In this document: positions 28,030 to 36,833 of the stretch, piece after piece
Numbering within the stretch: the stretch's first letter is position 1
Layout of the letters: every line of letters begins with the position of its first letter
IMG/VR virus record: IMGVR_UViG_3300031972_002122
Coordinates: 62,001 to 126,000 of that record
From: a virus
Reading direction: 5' to 3' (one strand)
DNA: 64,000 nt
Notes under the pieces: generated by a model
What the model saw: the letters and a program-made list of their open reading frames with translations, nothing else
Told to the model about the DNA's origin: nothing
Database searches by the model: none
Position numbers and translations under genes: made by a program

Positions 28030-28333
28030 ATTTATGAAAAATCTTCCAACTGTATTGAAGGGTAACAGTGATGGAACTAAATTATCTTCAAAGCGAGTAA
28101 TTACGTTCATGTTGGCGTTTACTTTAGTTAGTGTAGTTATAGCTAATACGTTTTTTAACTTTGAGGTAGATGAGGCAATTTATACTGGTTTAGTTGACGT
28201 TCTTATATGGTCGTTGGGATTTATTGGTTCGGAACAATTTGCTGGGGCGTTAAAAAAGCGGTATGGTGGTAAACCAAATACGGAGGCGCAATTACCTCCG
28301 AGACCGGGAGGAGAAGAACATGAGCGATTCTGA
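28022..28333 (+). CDS. small membrane protein, holin candidate
   Basis: A 103-residue protein. 'SSKRVITFMLAFTLVSVV' begins the first membrane helix and 'ALIYTGLVDVLIWSLGFIG'-like hydrophobic sequence (residues about 53-75) the second; the tail is charged. Two helices with a charged tail, plus a cell-wall hydrolase 2 kb downstream, make a holin possible. Many non-holin phage membrane proteins look the same. Confidence 0.6.
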   Translation: MSEFMKNLPTVLKGNSDGTKLSSKRVITFMLAFTLVSVVIANTFFNFEVDEAIYTGLVDVLIWSLGFIGSEQFAGALKKRYGGKPNTEAQLPPRPGGEEHERF

Positions 28334-28580
28334 TATGATGAGTAATGAAGACGGGGATGCGGTTGATTACACTGGATTAGTGGTCAAGGATATGTATGAA
28401 ATATTAACAACTCAGAGGAACCCGTGGCCGGGTCAATACACAAAACTCAAAAAGCTTGAGTTTCTAGATAAAATGCTTGTGTATTTAAGAGATAAACAGA
28501 TGTATGAAATGTGTGATGGAATACATAAGATGAAGGAAGAAATTAAAAATGAACGTATTATTAAAGGTGATAACACTTAA
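28320..28580 (+). CDS. hypothetical protein (86 aa)
   Basis: Start at ATG 28320, which overlaps the membrane-protein gene; upstream GGAGG (28308-28315 region) may serve as its ribosome site. 'NPWPGQYTKLKKLEFLDKM' is the most distinctive segment. Helical, charged, function unknown. Confidence 0.65.
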   Translation: MSDSDMMSNEDGDAVDYTGLVVKDMYEILTTQRNPWPGQYTKLKKLEFLDKMLVYLRDKQMYEMCDGIHKMKEEIKNERIIKGDNT

Positions 28581-28725
28581 AGTTGGGGTTGTAGCTTATA
28601 TCGGACTCGATCATGGTGATCGATTTCAGATAATTGATGCACACGTCGGTGATACATACGAACTGATTAGATCAGTAGTTGACGCGTCACTGAAACGATT
28701 GGCTAATAATTTACACGAGTTTTAA
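28549..28725 (+). CDS. hypothetical small protein (58 aa)
   Basis: Open frame from ATG 28549 to TAA 28723-28725, filling the gap between two genes. It starts inside the previous gene, as neighbours do. It begins with a hydrophobic 20-residue stretch then a charged part. Codon use looks like its neighbours. No function known. Confidence 0.5.
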   Translation: MNVLLKVITLKVGVVAYIGLDHGDRFQIIDAHVGDTYELIRSVVDASLKRLANNLHEF

Positions 28726-28728
28726 GTT

Positions 28729-29001
28729 ATGACGGGATGTTGTAAGGGTACTCCGTATATGGATCGCGTGTCGGTGTATTTACCGAACGTCGGAGAATCT
28801 AACCGTGGAAATATATCTAACGCGTTGGTTAATGTGTTGGGATACACCCAGAGACAGGCATCCACGGCAATTAATTTTGCAAACAGTCGTGGTGAGTGTT
28901 TAGTTTTTGAGGGGAGTCAAACGGAAGCGGTTGATAATATGAAAAAGTTGAGCATGATGGGTGTTCATTGTAGTGCAAGGTCAAGGAAAAATATCAAATG
29001 A
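28729..29001 (+). CDS. ClpS / ribosomal L7-L12 C-domain-like small protein (tentative)
   Basis: A 90-residue protein. 'NALVNVLGYTQRQASTAINF' then GECLVF, EAVDNMKKL and 'MGVHCSA' gives the helix-helix-strand-helix-strand order shared by ClpS adaptors and the L7/L12 C-terminal domain. The ClpS substrate-pocket NDD motif is not present. Similarity is by eye only; the fold call is tentative. The stop overlaps the next start. Confidence 0.6.
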   Translation: MTGCCKGTPYMDRVSVYLPNVGESNRGNISNALVNVLGYTQRQASTAINFANSRGECLVFEGSQTEAVDNMKKLSMMGVHCSARSRKNIK

Positions 29002-29456
29002 TTAGCGTATTTGTAGTTAAGTTTTTTGTGTGGATTTTAGCAGTCTATGGTATGACCCAAATCATAGTCGATAGTTATTTATTTGAACGCTGGCGGCTTA
29101 AAATATCAAGAGCTAGTCGGTGGGGTGGTGAGCTAGTTAATTGCATGTTATGTACATCCGTTTGGATTTCTCTATTATTTTCCGTATTATTGTGGTCACC
29201 TACACTTGAGATGTTTGTGTATAACTTAGTTGATGCACGACGGCTAGCACATATGCAGGGCGAGATTTCTCAAGGGGTTGATAATATTTCTGCATTAATG
29301 ATCTACATAATGTATAAAGCTTATATTTTATGGGCATACGTTAGATTTATTTTTGTGGATATGATGTTGGGTAGTTGTGTTGTATGGTTTTTGTATGTGC
29401 TGGAAAATCGATTAACTAGCTCTAATAAGAATGATACTATTTATAAACAAGAATGA
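28998..29456 (+). CDS. DUF1360-like membrane protein
   Basis: A 152-residue protein with about three membrane helices. After the first helix comes 'ELVNCMLCTSVWISLLF', matching the C-x2-C-T-x-x-W motif of DUF1360 membrane proteins found in phages and bacteria. Function unknown; the cysteine pair may bind metal at the membrane face. Confidence 0.72.
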   Translation: MISVFVVKFFVWILAVYGMTQIIVDSYLFERWRLKISRASRWGGELVNCMLCTSVWISLLFSVLLWSPTLEMFVYNLVDARRLAHMQGEISQGVDNISALMIYIMYKAYILWAYVRFIFVDMMLGSCVVWFLYVLENRLTSSNKNDTIYKQE

Positions 29457-29466
29457 GTATTGATAT

Positions 29467-30006
29467 ATGCCGTTATGGAAAAATAGAGCTTATAATTTAA
29501 CGATGGACGATATCAGGTATGCGATGCGTAATAGTAAATCGAATCGTGGTGCTGCTAGATTTTTAAATATATCACATTTAACGTATAAAAAATACGCAGA
29601 ATTATACATTGACGACGAGACAGGTAAATCTCTTTATGAGATTCACAAAAATAAATCTGGTGTTGGAATACCTAGACGTGGATACACTAAATTCCACGGT
29701 AAGAAGGGGTTACGTGCTATTCTAGAGGGCAAACACCCTGAATATCGAGGTTCACTTCTTAAGAAACGGTTGATAAAGGAGGGGTTTAAGGAAGAATGCT
29801 GTGAGGAGTGTGGATTTGAAGAGCGTAGAATAACTGATTATACAGTTCCCCTGATACTAGTTTGGAAAGATGGTGACAAGACAAATCATTTAGCAGAGAA
29901 TTTGTCACTTATTTGCTATAACTGTTTTTACCTAACCCAGAGTGATTTATTCAATCGGCGAGCGGACAGGACAGATTTTAAAGGATATAGGGATGACAAT
30001 AAGTGA
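29467..30006 (+). CDS. HNH-like zinc protein lacking catalytic histidines
   Basis: A 179-residue protein. The C-terminal half has the zinc scaffold of the HNH family: CCEECGFEERR, then LILVWKDGDKTNHLAENL, then LICYNC. In active enzymes the second block reads LHxHHxDG; here the histidines are Val/Trp, so the ββα-metal active site is lost while the fold-holding cysteines remain. The N-terminal 60 residues look like a helix-turn-helix (RGAARFLNISHLTYKKYAE). Probably a DNA-binding or structural relative, not a nuclease. Compare the intact HNH genes at 37869 and 39568. Confidence 0.75.
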   Translation: MPLWKNRAYNLTMDDIRYAMRNSKSNRGAARFLNISHLTYKKYAELYIDDETGKSLYEIHKNKSGVGIPRRGYTKFHGKKGLRAILEGKHPEYRGSLLKKRLIKEGFKEECCEECGFEERRITDYTVPLILVWKDGDKTNHLAENLSLICYNCFYLTQSDLFNRRADRTDFKGYRDDNK

Positions 30007-30292
30007 AATTTACAACTGGCTGTTAAAAACCGACCCAACTGAAGAAAGTGTTGATGTCCGACATGTGTGGGCAGATATGGCATCGTACTGTTATTTTGTA
30101 AACACAATGGATTTCGATCGGATATATCAGTCAAGACTTAAACAAGTTTTAAAACGGGGTATGGAATTTGGTATAAACTTACCGACGGATGACCATTCAA
30201 AAGTTTTAGAAATAGCCAAGGAAATGGATCAGACAAATTTGAAAACCTATATAAATACGTGTACGTATGACGAGCCACAAACAGCAAACTGA
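29993..30292 (+). CDS. hypothetical protein (99 aa)
   Basis: Start at ATG 29993, overlapping the HNH-like gene by 14 bases. Helical, with no known motif. Confidence 0.62.
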   Translation: MTISEIYNWLLKTDPTEESVDVRHVWADMASYCYFVNTMDFDRIYQSRLKQVLKRGMEFGINLPTDDHSKVLEIAKEMDQTNLKTYINTCTYDEPQTAN

Positions 30293-30467
30293 CTTCGAAC
30301 GGTTTGGAGAGTTAATAACATATCTAGGTCAACTAGAATATAATATCATAAACAGTAGAGAAGCGTTAAATAGTATGGAACGCGAAAAGCATACTACTCT
30401 AGAGGAGCTAAGAAACTTAGAGACAAAGATCGGTGCGACCGAAACAGAACCTGATACTGAAAAATAA
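30267..30467 (+). CDS. hypothetical coiled-coil protein (66 aa)
   Basis: Residues 15-55 show heptad spacing and high charge (SREALNSMEREKHTTLEELR), a likely coiled coil. It overlaps the previous gene by 26 bases and precedes the cell-wall hydrolase. Confidence 0.6.
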   Translation: MTSHKQQTDFERFGELITYLGQLEYNIINSREALNSMEREKHTTLEELRNLETKIGATETEPDTEK

Positions 30468-30480
30468 ATAATCATTTCCT

Positions 30481-31038
30481 ATGTATTACACACGATTGGT
30501 GATAGTTATACTATCCATCATCGTCCACTTTGATATAATGTTCATCGTGGATGACAATAGGGTATATGCTGGTGGTGAACTGGCAGAGATAAGTGTATGT
30601 GCAACGCTGATACTACCAGACTCACTCAAACCAGCTCAGAAGCTCATGGCGAAGCTTATTTACGCTGAGGCAGGTAACGAGTCACTACTGGGTAAACGTG
30701 CTGTAGCGGACGTTATAATGAATCGTGCGCATCATCACGACCTGACCGTAGCACAAATAGTCTATCAGGATGGTGAATTCGATGGTATACATTCCGATGG
30801 GTTTAATATAAATCCTTACAAACAATATGATGATCCATCAATTAATAAGTCAATTGCCGATTGTATGCTCTCAGCTAAGTATGCATTAATGGGTAAGCAT
30901 GTAATACCGCGTGGTGTATTGTTTTATCACAACCCACGGACATCAACGGATCGGGGTTGGATATCTTATATAGAACAGTTTATGTATAGAGACATCGATA
31001 ATCATCGATTTTGCTACCATCCTAAATTTTTTTCTTAG
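30481..31038 (+). CDS. cell wall hydrolase, SleB/Hydrolase_2 type (endolysin candidate)
   Basis: A 185-residue protein. A hydrophobic N-terminus (residues 5-27) is a signal peptide or signal anchor. The catalytic domain has LIYAEAGNESLLGKRAVADV with the catalytic Glu, then 'NRAHHHDLTVAQIVYQDGEF' and 'GVLFYHNP', the pattern of Hydrolase_2 enzymes that cleave peptidoglycan. Likely the lysis enzyme, exported by the host Sec pathway rather than only through a holin. The promoter just downstream belongs to the next gene. Confidence 0.88.
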   Translation: MYYTRLVIVILSIIVHFDIMFIVDDNRVYAGGELAEISVCATLILPDSLKPAQKLMAKLIYAEAGNESLLGKRAVADVIMNRAHHHDLTVAQIVYQDGEFDGIHSDGFNINPYKQYDDPSINKSIADCMLSAKYALMGKHVIPRGVLFYHNPRTSTDRGWISYIEQFMYRDIDNHRFCYHPKFFS

Positions 31039-31054
31039 AAATATATAAAAAAGT

Positions 31055-31085
31055 TTTGTAGTCTATCATATAGATGTTATCTTGC
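31055..31085 (+). promoter_or_regulatory. Bacteroidetes-type promoter (TTTG-N19-TATCTTGC)
   Basis: TTTG at 31055-31058 and TATCTTGC at 31078-31085, separated by 19 bases, upstream of 31115. Fits the -33/-7 consensus TTTG / TAnnTTTG of the Bacteroidetes primary sigma factor. Confidence 0.6.
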
Positions 31086-31114
31086 AGTATATTTAATAAC
31101 ACAAATACTATAAG

Positions 31115-31342
31115 ATGATCCAGACAACAACATTTAATGAAGAATTGGTTGCAGCATTTTGGAACCAAACGAGCGTAGTTTCTAACGGTCAAACAATGAC
31201 ATTACCATCTCGCCAGACTGGTGGGAAGTGGAGCCAGAATAATGCATATGATGTACTTGTTGCTCGTAGTATAAGAACTGGCAACTATACCACTACACAC
31301 CGACCAGACGGGACGTTGGGAGTTATTGTAACTAAATTTTAA
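31115..31342 (+). CDS. hypothetical protein (75 aa)
   Basis: Small Thr/Asn-rich soluble protein in its own unit: promoter at 31055 and terminator at 31379. The leader ends with AAATACTATAAG before ATG, an A-rich context seen before several other genes here. A strong isolated unit suggests high expression. Function unknown. Confidence 0.68.
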   Translation: MIQTTTFNEELVAAFWNQTSVVSNGQTMTLPSRQTGGKWSQNNAYDVLVARSIRTGNYTTTHRPDGTLGVIVTKF

Positions 31343-31378
31343 TCACTACCAGAGTAATATAAAATATTCTCATTTTTT

Positions 31379-31408
31379 GGGGGATGTCATGAAAATGGCA
31401 TCCCCTTA
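31379..31408 (+). terminator. intrinsic terminator
   Basis: Eleven-base stem 31380-31390 with 31395-31405, GAAA loop, followed by TTATTG and preceded by six T. Strong hairpin, possibly working on both strands. Confidence 0.75.
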
Positions 31409-31428
31409 TTGTTTATCATATTTTTTAC

Positions 31429-31437
31429 ATATTTATA
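31429..31437 (+). promoter_or_regulatory. late-promoter-like box ATATTTATA
   Basis: Between the terminator at 31379 and the structural gene at 31462, 24 bases before its GTG. AGGAG at 31451-31455 is one of the few good Shine-Dalgarno-like sites in the window. Confidence 0.55.
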
Positions 31438-31461
31438 TATGATATCAATTAGGAGAGTTTA

Positions 31462-32058
31462 GTGTACACACTTATAGTCGACAAGCCTGACATATTCGAG
31501 GCTAAAATTAACATTGAGGGAGCGGAAGCCGATGATGCACAGTGCAGGTTAGTTATAGAATCTGGTGCGATGTCATTACTATTTGAGGGTAGTTTAAAGG
31601 ATGAGAAATGTAGCATCCCTATTAAAAAATTGAAAAAATATATCAAGGCTGGTGACACTGGCACGATGAAGTTAGAAGTTATTGCAGATGATACGTTTTT
31701 TTCACCTTGGGAGTCTGATTTTAAAGCTAAAGCTTCTAGGAAGGTAACTGCTGAGGTAGTCGAACCTGTAGCAGAAAAAGTACATAAGCCAACTGTTGTG
31801 GTGAGTGAAATAACACAAAATGTTGATGGTGTTGATGGTGGAATCCAAAATAAAGATATACTTATTAAGGAAATGGCTACAGAGTTTTTAATGTTTGGAT
31901 TGAAACTTGAGGATGTTGGTAAACGAAAGAAAACAATAAATCACGTAGTTAGTAAAATGATTAAGCGGGGAATTATCACTACTGATATGAAAGATAGTCC
32001 CGAATTGATTGACGTTGTGTTAGAATCAATAATATTAAGCGAAAAGTCGAGGAAATAA
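31462..32058 (+). CDS. probable virion-associated protein of T4-like marine phages
   Basis: A 198-residue protein. The first 100 residues form a beta-sandwich-like domain ('LVIESGAMSLLFEGSLKD' and 'GTMKLEVIADDTFFSPWESD'), a pattern I recall from proteins near structural genes of marine T4-like phages. The C-terminal 70 residues are helical and basic. GTG start with AGGAG upstream. Exact role unknown. Confidence 0.65.
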   Translation: MYTLIVDKPDIFEAKINIEGAEADDAQCRLVIESGAMSLLFEGSLKDEKCSIPIKKLKKYIKAGDTGTMKLEVIADDTFFSPWESDFKAKASRKVTAEVVEPVAEKVHKPTVVVSEITQNVDGVDGGIQNKDILIKEMATEFLMFGLKLEDVGKRKKTINHVVSKMIKRGIITTDMKDSPELIDVVLESIILSEKSRK

Positions 32059-32061
32059 TAA

Positions 32062-33492
32062 ATGGCAAAAATTACTGATCCAGATAATCTGAATCAAAGT
32101 GTAGAAGTAGAATTTATCACGGGTAGTAAATTGATAAAATTGAATCCTGCGGGTAATCTAGAACCATATGATGGTGTAACGATGCAGGCGTTATATTCAT
32201 TTACTAAAGAAGAATGGTTAAATGACGATAACTTGATTAAGTTTCCATTCCCATTTATTTCAATTACCGCCGAACAGTTTGAGTTGTTCAATGGGTGGGA
32301 CTTGTCTGGATCATTTGAATCTTTACTTGATCCTAGTTCATCTAAGAATATGATTCGGGATGCTGGGTGGGCTGTTAAGGATGCTGCTGGTAACTCCCGA
32401 GAAGAGTATATGAACATTACATCGTTGGGTGCATTCAACGATTCAACCGCGGATCAGGCATATTACCTACAATCTGGGTCTCTTGGATATCCACCAACAT
32501 CTTCAGTATACACAGGTGAGGTGAATATACCAGTTAGAATTTACGCATCAGGTGCTGCTTACGGTGCAGCCGATGTAATTGATTTCCGAAACTTCTTTAA
32601 CATTTATCTTCGTGAGCAGGGTAAAGTGTTTGGGTCGTATGATTTGATTACCGAGCAGAATATTACAACACTTACGTATAAGAAGTTCGCACTACCACTG
32701 GTAAACAGTGAAGACCTTAAAGTGACATCTTCGGATACTGGTTTTACTGGATTACCTTATTCTGGTATGAGTATTAATTATTACACATCATCACAGAATC
32801 AAGATATTGGTGGGACTAATTATCCATATAAAATATTGATCGATGGTAATAGTGGTACTGCGGAGCAGATTTACGAGTGGACACAATTCCAGTTGAGACA
32901 GACTAGTAGTATCGATTCGAATGATAACTATACAATTATTAGAGGTGATACTGCGGGTGATCTTCTAGCATTTATTGGAGACACTTTAAGAACTCAATTA
33001 GTAACTATTGGCGGTGCTCCTCACGGGGTATATATCCAAAACTTCTTAGCGGCAGATACCAACCGTCTAGAATTTACTGATGACTCTGGATCAGTTAGAA
33101 CGTTCCCGTTCGTTGCTGCAGGTACTATCTTATTTAATGAGAACTTACAGAACGATCCTTCAGCTAGATATTTCATGTTCTTTACGAACGATGATTCTGG
33201 TGATAACACTGGGAGGGACTTTGGGACTAAGGACGCGATTATTATCAATGATAATGCCGGCCCATTACCGATCACGGGTTCCGTGGCAACATCAGCCTCA
33301 GTCGCATTTGACTACGATTATGATGGTAACATCCAACGTGGTTCTGATTCATCAGGTTCAGATGCACCATTTACTGCAGTTGCTCTTGGACTTTCAACGG
33401 CACAGTACGTGGTAACAACTGGTACGATTACGAGATCAACCGTGAACTCGGTAAACTTCGTTGCGGCACTAGAAAGAAATTACGCGACTTAA
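32062..33492 (+). CDS. virion structural protein
   Basis: A 476-residue Ser/Thr/Gly-rich protein. 'VTMQALYSFTKEEWLNDDNL' and 'NMIRDAGWAVKDAAG' are hallmark segments that I recall in tail or appendage proteins of marine phages. It is followed by a very strong terminator, as expected for an abundant late product. Possible tail fibre or neck appendage; the exact location in the virion is unknown. Confidence 0.72.
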   Translation: MAKITDPDNLNQSVEVEFITGSKLIKLNPAGNLEPYDGVTMQALYSFTKEEWLNDDNLIKFPFPFISITAEQFELFNGWDLSGSFESLLDPSSSKNMIRDAGWAVKDAAGNSREEYMNITSLGAFNDSTADQAYYLQSGSLGYPPTSSVYTGEVNIPVRIYASGAAYGAADVIDFRNFFNIYLREQGKVFGSYDLITEQNITTLTYKKFALPLVNSEDLKVTSSDTGFTGLPYSGMSINYYTSSQNQDIGGTNYPYKILIDGNSGTAEQIYEWTQFQLRQTSSIDSNDNYTIIRGDTAGDLLAFIGDTLRTQLVTIGGAPHGVYIQNFLAADTNRLEFTDDSGSVRTFPFVAAGTILFNENLQNDPSARYFMFFTNDDSGDNTGRDFGTKDAIIINDNAGPLPITGSVATSASVAFDYDYDGNIQRGSDSSGSDAPFTAVALGLSTAQYVVTTGTITRSTVNSVNFVAALERNYAT

Positions 33493-33511
33493 TAGTTGAC
33501 TAATAAAATTC

Positions 33512-33546
33512 AAAGGGGATCATCTTTTAGGTGATCCCCTTTTTTA
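33512..33546 (+). terminator. intrinsic terminator
   Basis: Eleven-base stem 33512-33522 with 33532-33542, loop of nine, then a T run. It closes the structural unit 31462-33492. Confidence 0.85.
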
Positions 33547-33561
33547 TTGTTATTTTTTTTG

Positions 33562-33570
33562 ATATTTATA
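33562..33570 (+). promoter_or_regulatory. late-promoter-like box ATATTTATA (overlaps TATAAATA)
   Basis: The sequence here contains an exact TATAAATA, the T4 late-promoter -10 element, 22 bases before the ATG at 33593 and right behind a terminator. The clearest late-type site in the window. Confidence 0.65.
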
Positions 33571-33592
33571 AATAAATAACGGGTAAATATTA

Positions 33593-35194
33593 ATGGCGGC
33601 ACCGAATTATAACACTGATTTAACGACGATCGATACTGCGGAGACTACTACTGGCTATAATCAGATAAATCATGCTGGTGGTGGTGGTGGTTCGTTGGGT
33701 GTTGGGGCTGACTTTTCAATGCAAGGAACATTTTGCGTAGATAGGCAGGTGACTAGTAATAACAGGGGTATTGCGTTTGATAATGGTACCCCGTTCATTG
33801 CTGACGCGACAGTTGGTGACGACCATATATTTGTTTGGATGTATGTGGCGACTTCTGGTCTTGCCGATACTCTTCAAAATGAGGGTGGTGCCATTATGGT
33901 TGGAAATGCCACGAATCAGCTAGTTAGATATCACGTGGAGGGTAGTGATACGTATGGTGCGGGTGGGCGTGTGGCTAGGTGTTATCCAGTTAGACACAAT
34001 CCAACAACTAATGCTTCCCCACCGTATAGAACATTGACTGGTACACCATCCAATGCTGCGCAGGTTGTGGGATGTTCAATTAATATGACAGGTACTGTAA
34101 AGGGTGCGAATCTTGGACTAGATGCTCAGCGATATGGTACGGGTTTATTTGTATCTGGTGGTGAGGCTGGCAACGCTGGAACATTTTCAGGATCAGCCGC
34201 TGTGAATGACAGTATTTCAAATCGTTGGGGTATACTTACACGAATTGGTGGTACATTTGAGCTGCAGGGACACTACGGTATCGGTGTAGACATCAACGGA
34301 AATCCATCCCCAGCATATTTCGATGACTCGAATGTACTCGTGCAAATCGTTGACACGCCACATACCGACCCTGACTTTACCAGAATATTGATAGATCATG
34401 AGAGTACTACATGTAATTTGACTAACGTTAGTTTTCTATCACTGGGAGTCAACAATCGAGGTTATTTGGATGTTCGGAACGCGTCTACAACTGCATCGTT
34501 TGTTGGTTGTGTATTTACTGATTTTGGTAATACTTTCCTGAATGCGAATGTTACGGCTAGTGCCTGTACGTGGAGAAATTCCGAGGTTATATACGGGAGT
34601 GGATCACACGTTGAGTCGTGTACTATCTCACACAACCTATCTGCTGGGTCGTCATCATTGGTTATATCATCTTTAGATAAGATCATTGGGTGTGAATTCA
34701 GTACAGGATCAGGTGTAGTTAACGGTGGACACGCTATAGAAATAACTCAGGGTGGCGTGACTGCATCATTTTCTGGGAATACCTTCACAAACTTTGATGC
34801 GAACGATACGTCAGGGTCAGCGATTTTCAACAATAGTGGTGCTAATATTGTGATTAATATTAGTAATCAGGGAGATACACCAACCGTCCGTAATGGTGCT
34901 GGTTCGACAACACAGATTAACAATCCAACAGCATTCACGATAACTGGTATCATTTCTGGGTCGGAAGTTAGGATACATGCCGATGATGGTGAGCCTAGAA
35001 CTGAATTGGCTGGGCAAGAATCCGTCGAAGGGACTTTTATTTATAGTTATAACTACGGTGGTAGTGATGTAGATGCGTTCCTCACCGTGGGTAATGTTGG
35101 TTATGAATGGTTCGAACTTCCAATCACATTAGGTAATGCAGATCAGACTCAAGCAGTACAACAGCGGATAGATAGAAATTATAGTAATCCATAA
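33593..35194 (+). CDS. virion structural protein, beta-helix type (tail fibre/appendage)
   Basis: A 533-residue protein rich in Gly, Thr, Asn and Ser. Residues about 270-430 show repeated short strands with Asn/Gly turns ('TCNLTNVSFLSLGVNN', 'ASFVGCVFTDFGNTF', 'HVESCTISHNLSAG', 'IIGCEFSTGSGVV'), the pattern of a right-handed parallel beta-helix. Likely a receptor-binding or appendage protein. It stands behind a late-type box. Confidence 0.75.
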   Translation: MAAPNYNTDLTTIDTAETTTGYNQINHAGGGGGSLGVGADFSMQGTFCVDRQVTSNNRGIAFDNGTPFIADATVGDDHIFVWMYVATSGLADTLQNEGGAIMVGNATNQLVRYHVEGSDTYGAGGRVARCYPVRHNPTTNASPPYRTLTGTPSNAAQVVGCSINMTGTVKGANLGLDAQRYGTGLFVSGGEAGNAGTFSGSAAVNDSISNRWGILTRIGGTFELQGHYGIGVDINGNPSPAYFDDSNVLVQIVDTPHTDPDFTRILIDHESTTCNLTNVSFLSLGVNNRGYLDVRNASTTASFVGCVFTDFGNTFLNANVTASACTWRNSEVIYGSGSHVESCTISHNLSAGSSSLVISSLDKIIGCEFSTGSGVVNGGHAIEITQGGVTASFSGNTFTNFDANDTSGSAIFNNSGANIVINISNQGDTPTVRNGAGSTTQINNPTAFTITGIISGSEVRIHADDGEPRTELAGQESVEGTFIYSYNYGGSDVDAFLTVGNVGYEWFELPITLGNADQTQAVQQRIDRNYSNP

Positions 35195-35206
35195 AAATAA
35201 GTTGAT

Positions 35207-35374
35207 ATGAAAATAGACGAAGCGATGATCAAACTGCGCACACTACAAGCAGCTATATTTGATCCAGAGAAAAATAAAAATGATTTGTTTGCAATGACAA
35301 ATCAGATTATGAATGATCTTGAGCAAGTCTCAAGGGATATTAAAAATAAAGAAGGTGTAGACGATGGGAAATAA
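35207..35374 (+). CDS. hypothetical small protein (55 aa)
   Basis: ATG 35207 to TAA 35372-35374. Helical and charged, similar in character to the following 70-residue protein (both start with an IK/LK-rich helix and share 'R-x-L...DP'), hinting at a duplication. The next gene starts inside it. Confidence 0.5.
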   Translation: MKIDEAMIKLRTLQAAIFDPEKNKNDLFAMTNQIMNDLEQVSRDIKNKEGVDDGK

Positions 35375-35576
35375 TATTGATATAGTAAGTCTTAAACTTA
35401 AGCAACTAAAGCAAGCACTTCGTGATCCTACTAAGTCAGTTAAGGATTTGGAAAAAATGATAGATGACATGGGGGAGAATGTTAAACTCGCGTCAAATGA
35501 AATCCAGATAAACTACGAACAGATATCTAAACGTCTAACGGACGAGATGAATGGTAAATCTTCAAAGAGAGAATAA
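35364..35576 (+). CDS. hypothetical helical protein (70 aa)
   Basis: Mostly alpha-helical and charged, with a likely coiled coil. Located between two appendage genes; a chaperone or coiled-coil linker for fibre proteins is possible but not shown. Confidence 0.6.
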   Translation: MGNNIDIVSLKLKQLKQALRDPTKSVKDLEKMIDDMGENVKLASNEIQINYEQISKRLTDEMNGKSSKRE

Positions 35577-35579
35577 TAT

Positions 35580-36833
35580 ATGGCACAAGTGTTTTTATTT
35601 GATGGAGAATCTAGCAGGATTAAGTGTCAAAATACATCGTCATTTACTATGACCGAGGTATACAGTCGTTGGAAGGACTGGGTACTCACATCGGATAATG
35701 CGAAGTTTTTGCGTGCGTTTAGATTTGTGGGGGGTGACCCTACGGTTTCTGGGAGATCGCTAGGGATAACATACTTTTTAATGAACAATTGGAGAATTGT
35801 GCCATTTACAGGATCATTAGATTATGATCTAGATGTTGAGGGTAATTTGTTCTTAGATGAGGCAACTAATTCAGTGAGTGCGTCGAACCCTTACGAGTTC
35901 CCGGGCGTACTGGTACGACAATCCGTATCCAACCTTACCGACGCGCAAGTACTTGAATCAGATATTAATAAGCGACTAGATTATACAAATGACACGGTGT
36001 TCTTAGACCCAATCGGTGGGGTTAGTGGATCGCTACACCCTGTTGGTACGTCGGCATCCCCAGTTAATAATGAAGCACAAGCACTTCAATTAATGGGTAC
36101 GTATGGGCTACAGCACGTGGTGGTTCAAGGTCACTATACACTATCTAAAAATTGGGATGGTAAGGAGATAATCGGTGAAACTCAGATGGTTAATTTGACA
36201 ATCGACTCGGCATCACTTAATAATACTAAGATTTCTAATATCTCACTGACTGGGTATATCGATTCTACTAGATTTATGGTAGAGAGATCACTCGTGTATG
36301 ATTTGACATATCAGAATGGGTGGTTTGATACGTGTGGGTTGTCGGGATCGTTATGTATGATCAATACACAACCTAATGCTACATTCTTTTCGTGCTTCTC
36401 GATGGTGCCCGGTACAGGATCACCATTACTAGATTTCGCGGGATCGTCTAATTCACTCGTCAATATTCGAATGTATTCTGGGGGTATACGATTCAAAAAT
36501 TATGCATCGTCGACAAATATTAGTACCGTTGAATTTACTGCTGGTCGGATGAATATCGATCCAACATGTTCAGATGGTTTACTATCAGTACGTGGTACTG
36601 CATACTTGAACGGTACTGGTAGTGGTGTTAATTTGGAGACTGGATCATTATTTAACCCAGTATTCTTCAGTCGAAAGATTGATGACATGGCTACTAAAAC
36701 TAAGGACATACACCTAGTTCACGGACTCGATCCAACAGCACCTATGTATGTGACTAAGACGCAGCGAACGGCTGGTGATGTGTCGCAAACATTCGTGACA
36801 GGTAGTGGTGATGTGACAGTAACGAGGTTGTAG
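35580..36833 (+). CDS. virion structural protein, tail appendage-like
   Basis: A 417-residue protein. The N-terminal domain 'SRWKDWVLTSDNAKFLRAFR' then GGDPTVSG and 'YFLMNNWRIVPF' is a conserved module I recall at the start of phage tail proteins. A variable repeat-rich middle (residues about 160-330, small strands with Asn/Ser turns) suggests a beta-helix. It probably attaches to the virion by the N-terminus and recognises the host with the rest. Confidence 0.72.
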   Translation: MAQVFLFDGESSRIKCQNTSSFTMTEVYSRWKDWVLTSDNAKFLRAFRFVGGDPTVSGRSLGITYFLMNNWRIVPFTGSLDYDLDVEGNLFLDEATNSVSASNPYEFPGVLVRQSVSNLTDAQVLESDINKRLDYTNDTVFLDPIGGVSGSLHPVGTSASPVNNEAQALQLMGTYGLQHVVVQGHYTLSKNWDGKEIIGETQMVNLTIDSASLNNTKISNISLTGYIDSTRFMVERSLVYDLTYQNGWFDTCGLSGSLCMINTQPNATFFSCFSMVPGTGSPLLDFAGSSNSLVNIRMYSGGIRFKNYASSTNISTVEFTAGRMNIDPTCSDGLLSVRGTAYLNGTGSGVNLETGSLFNPVFFSRKIDDMATKTKDIHLVHGLDPTAPMYVTKTQRTAGDVSQTFVTGSGDVTVTRL

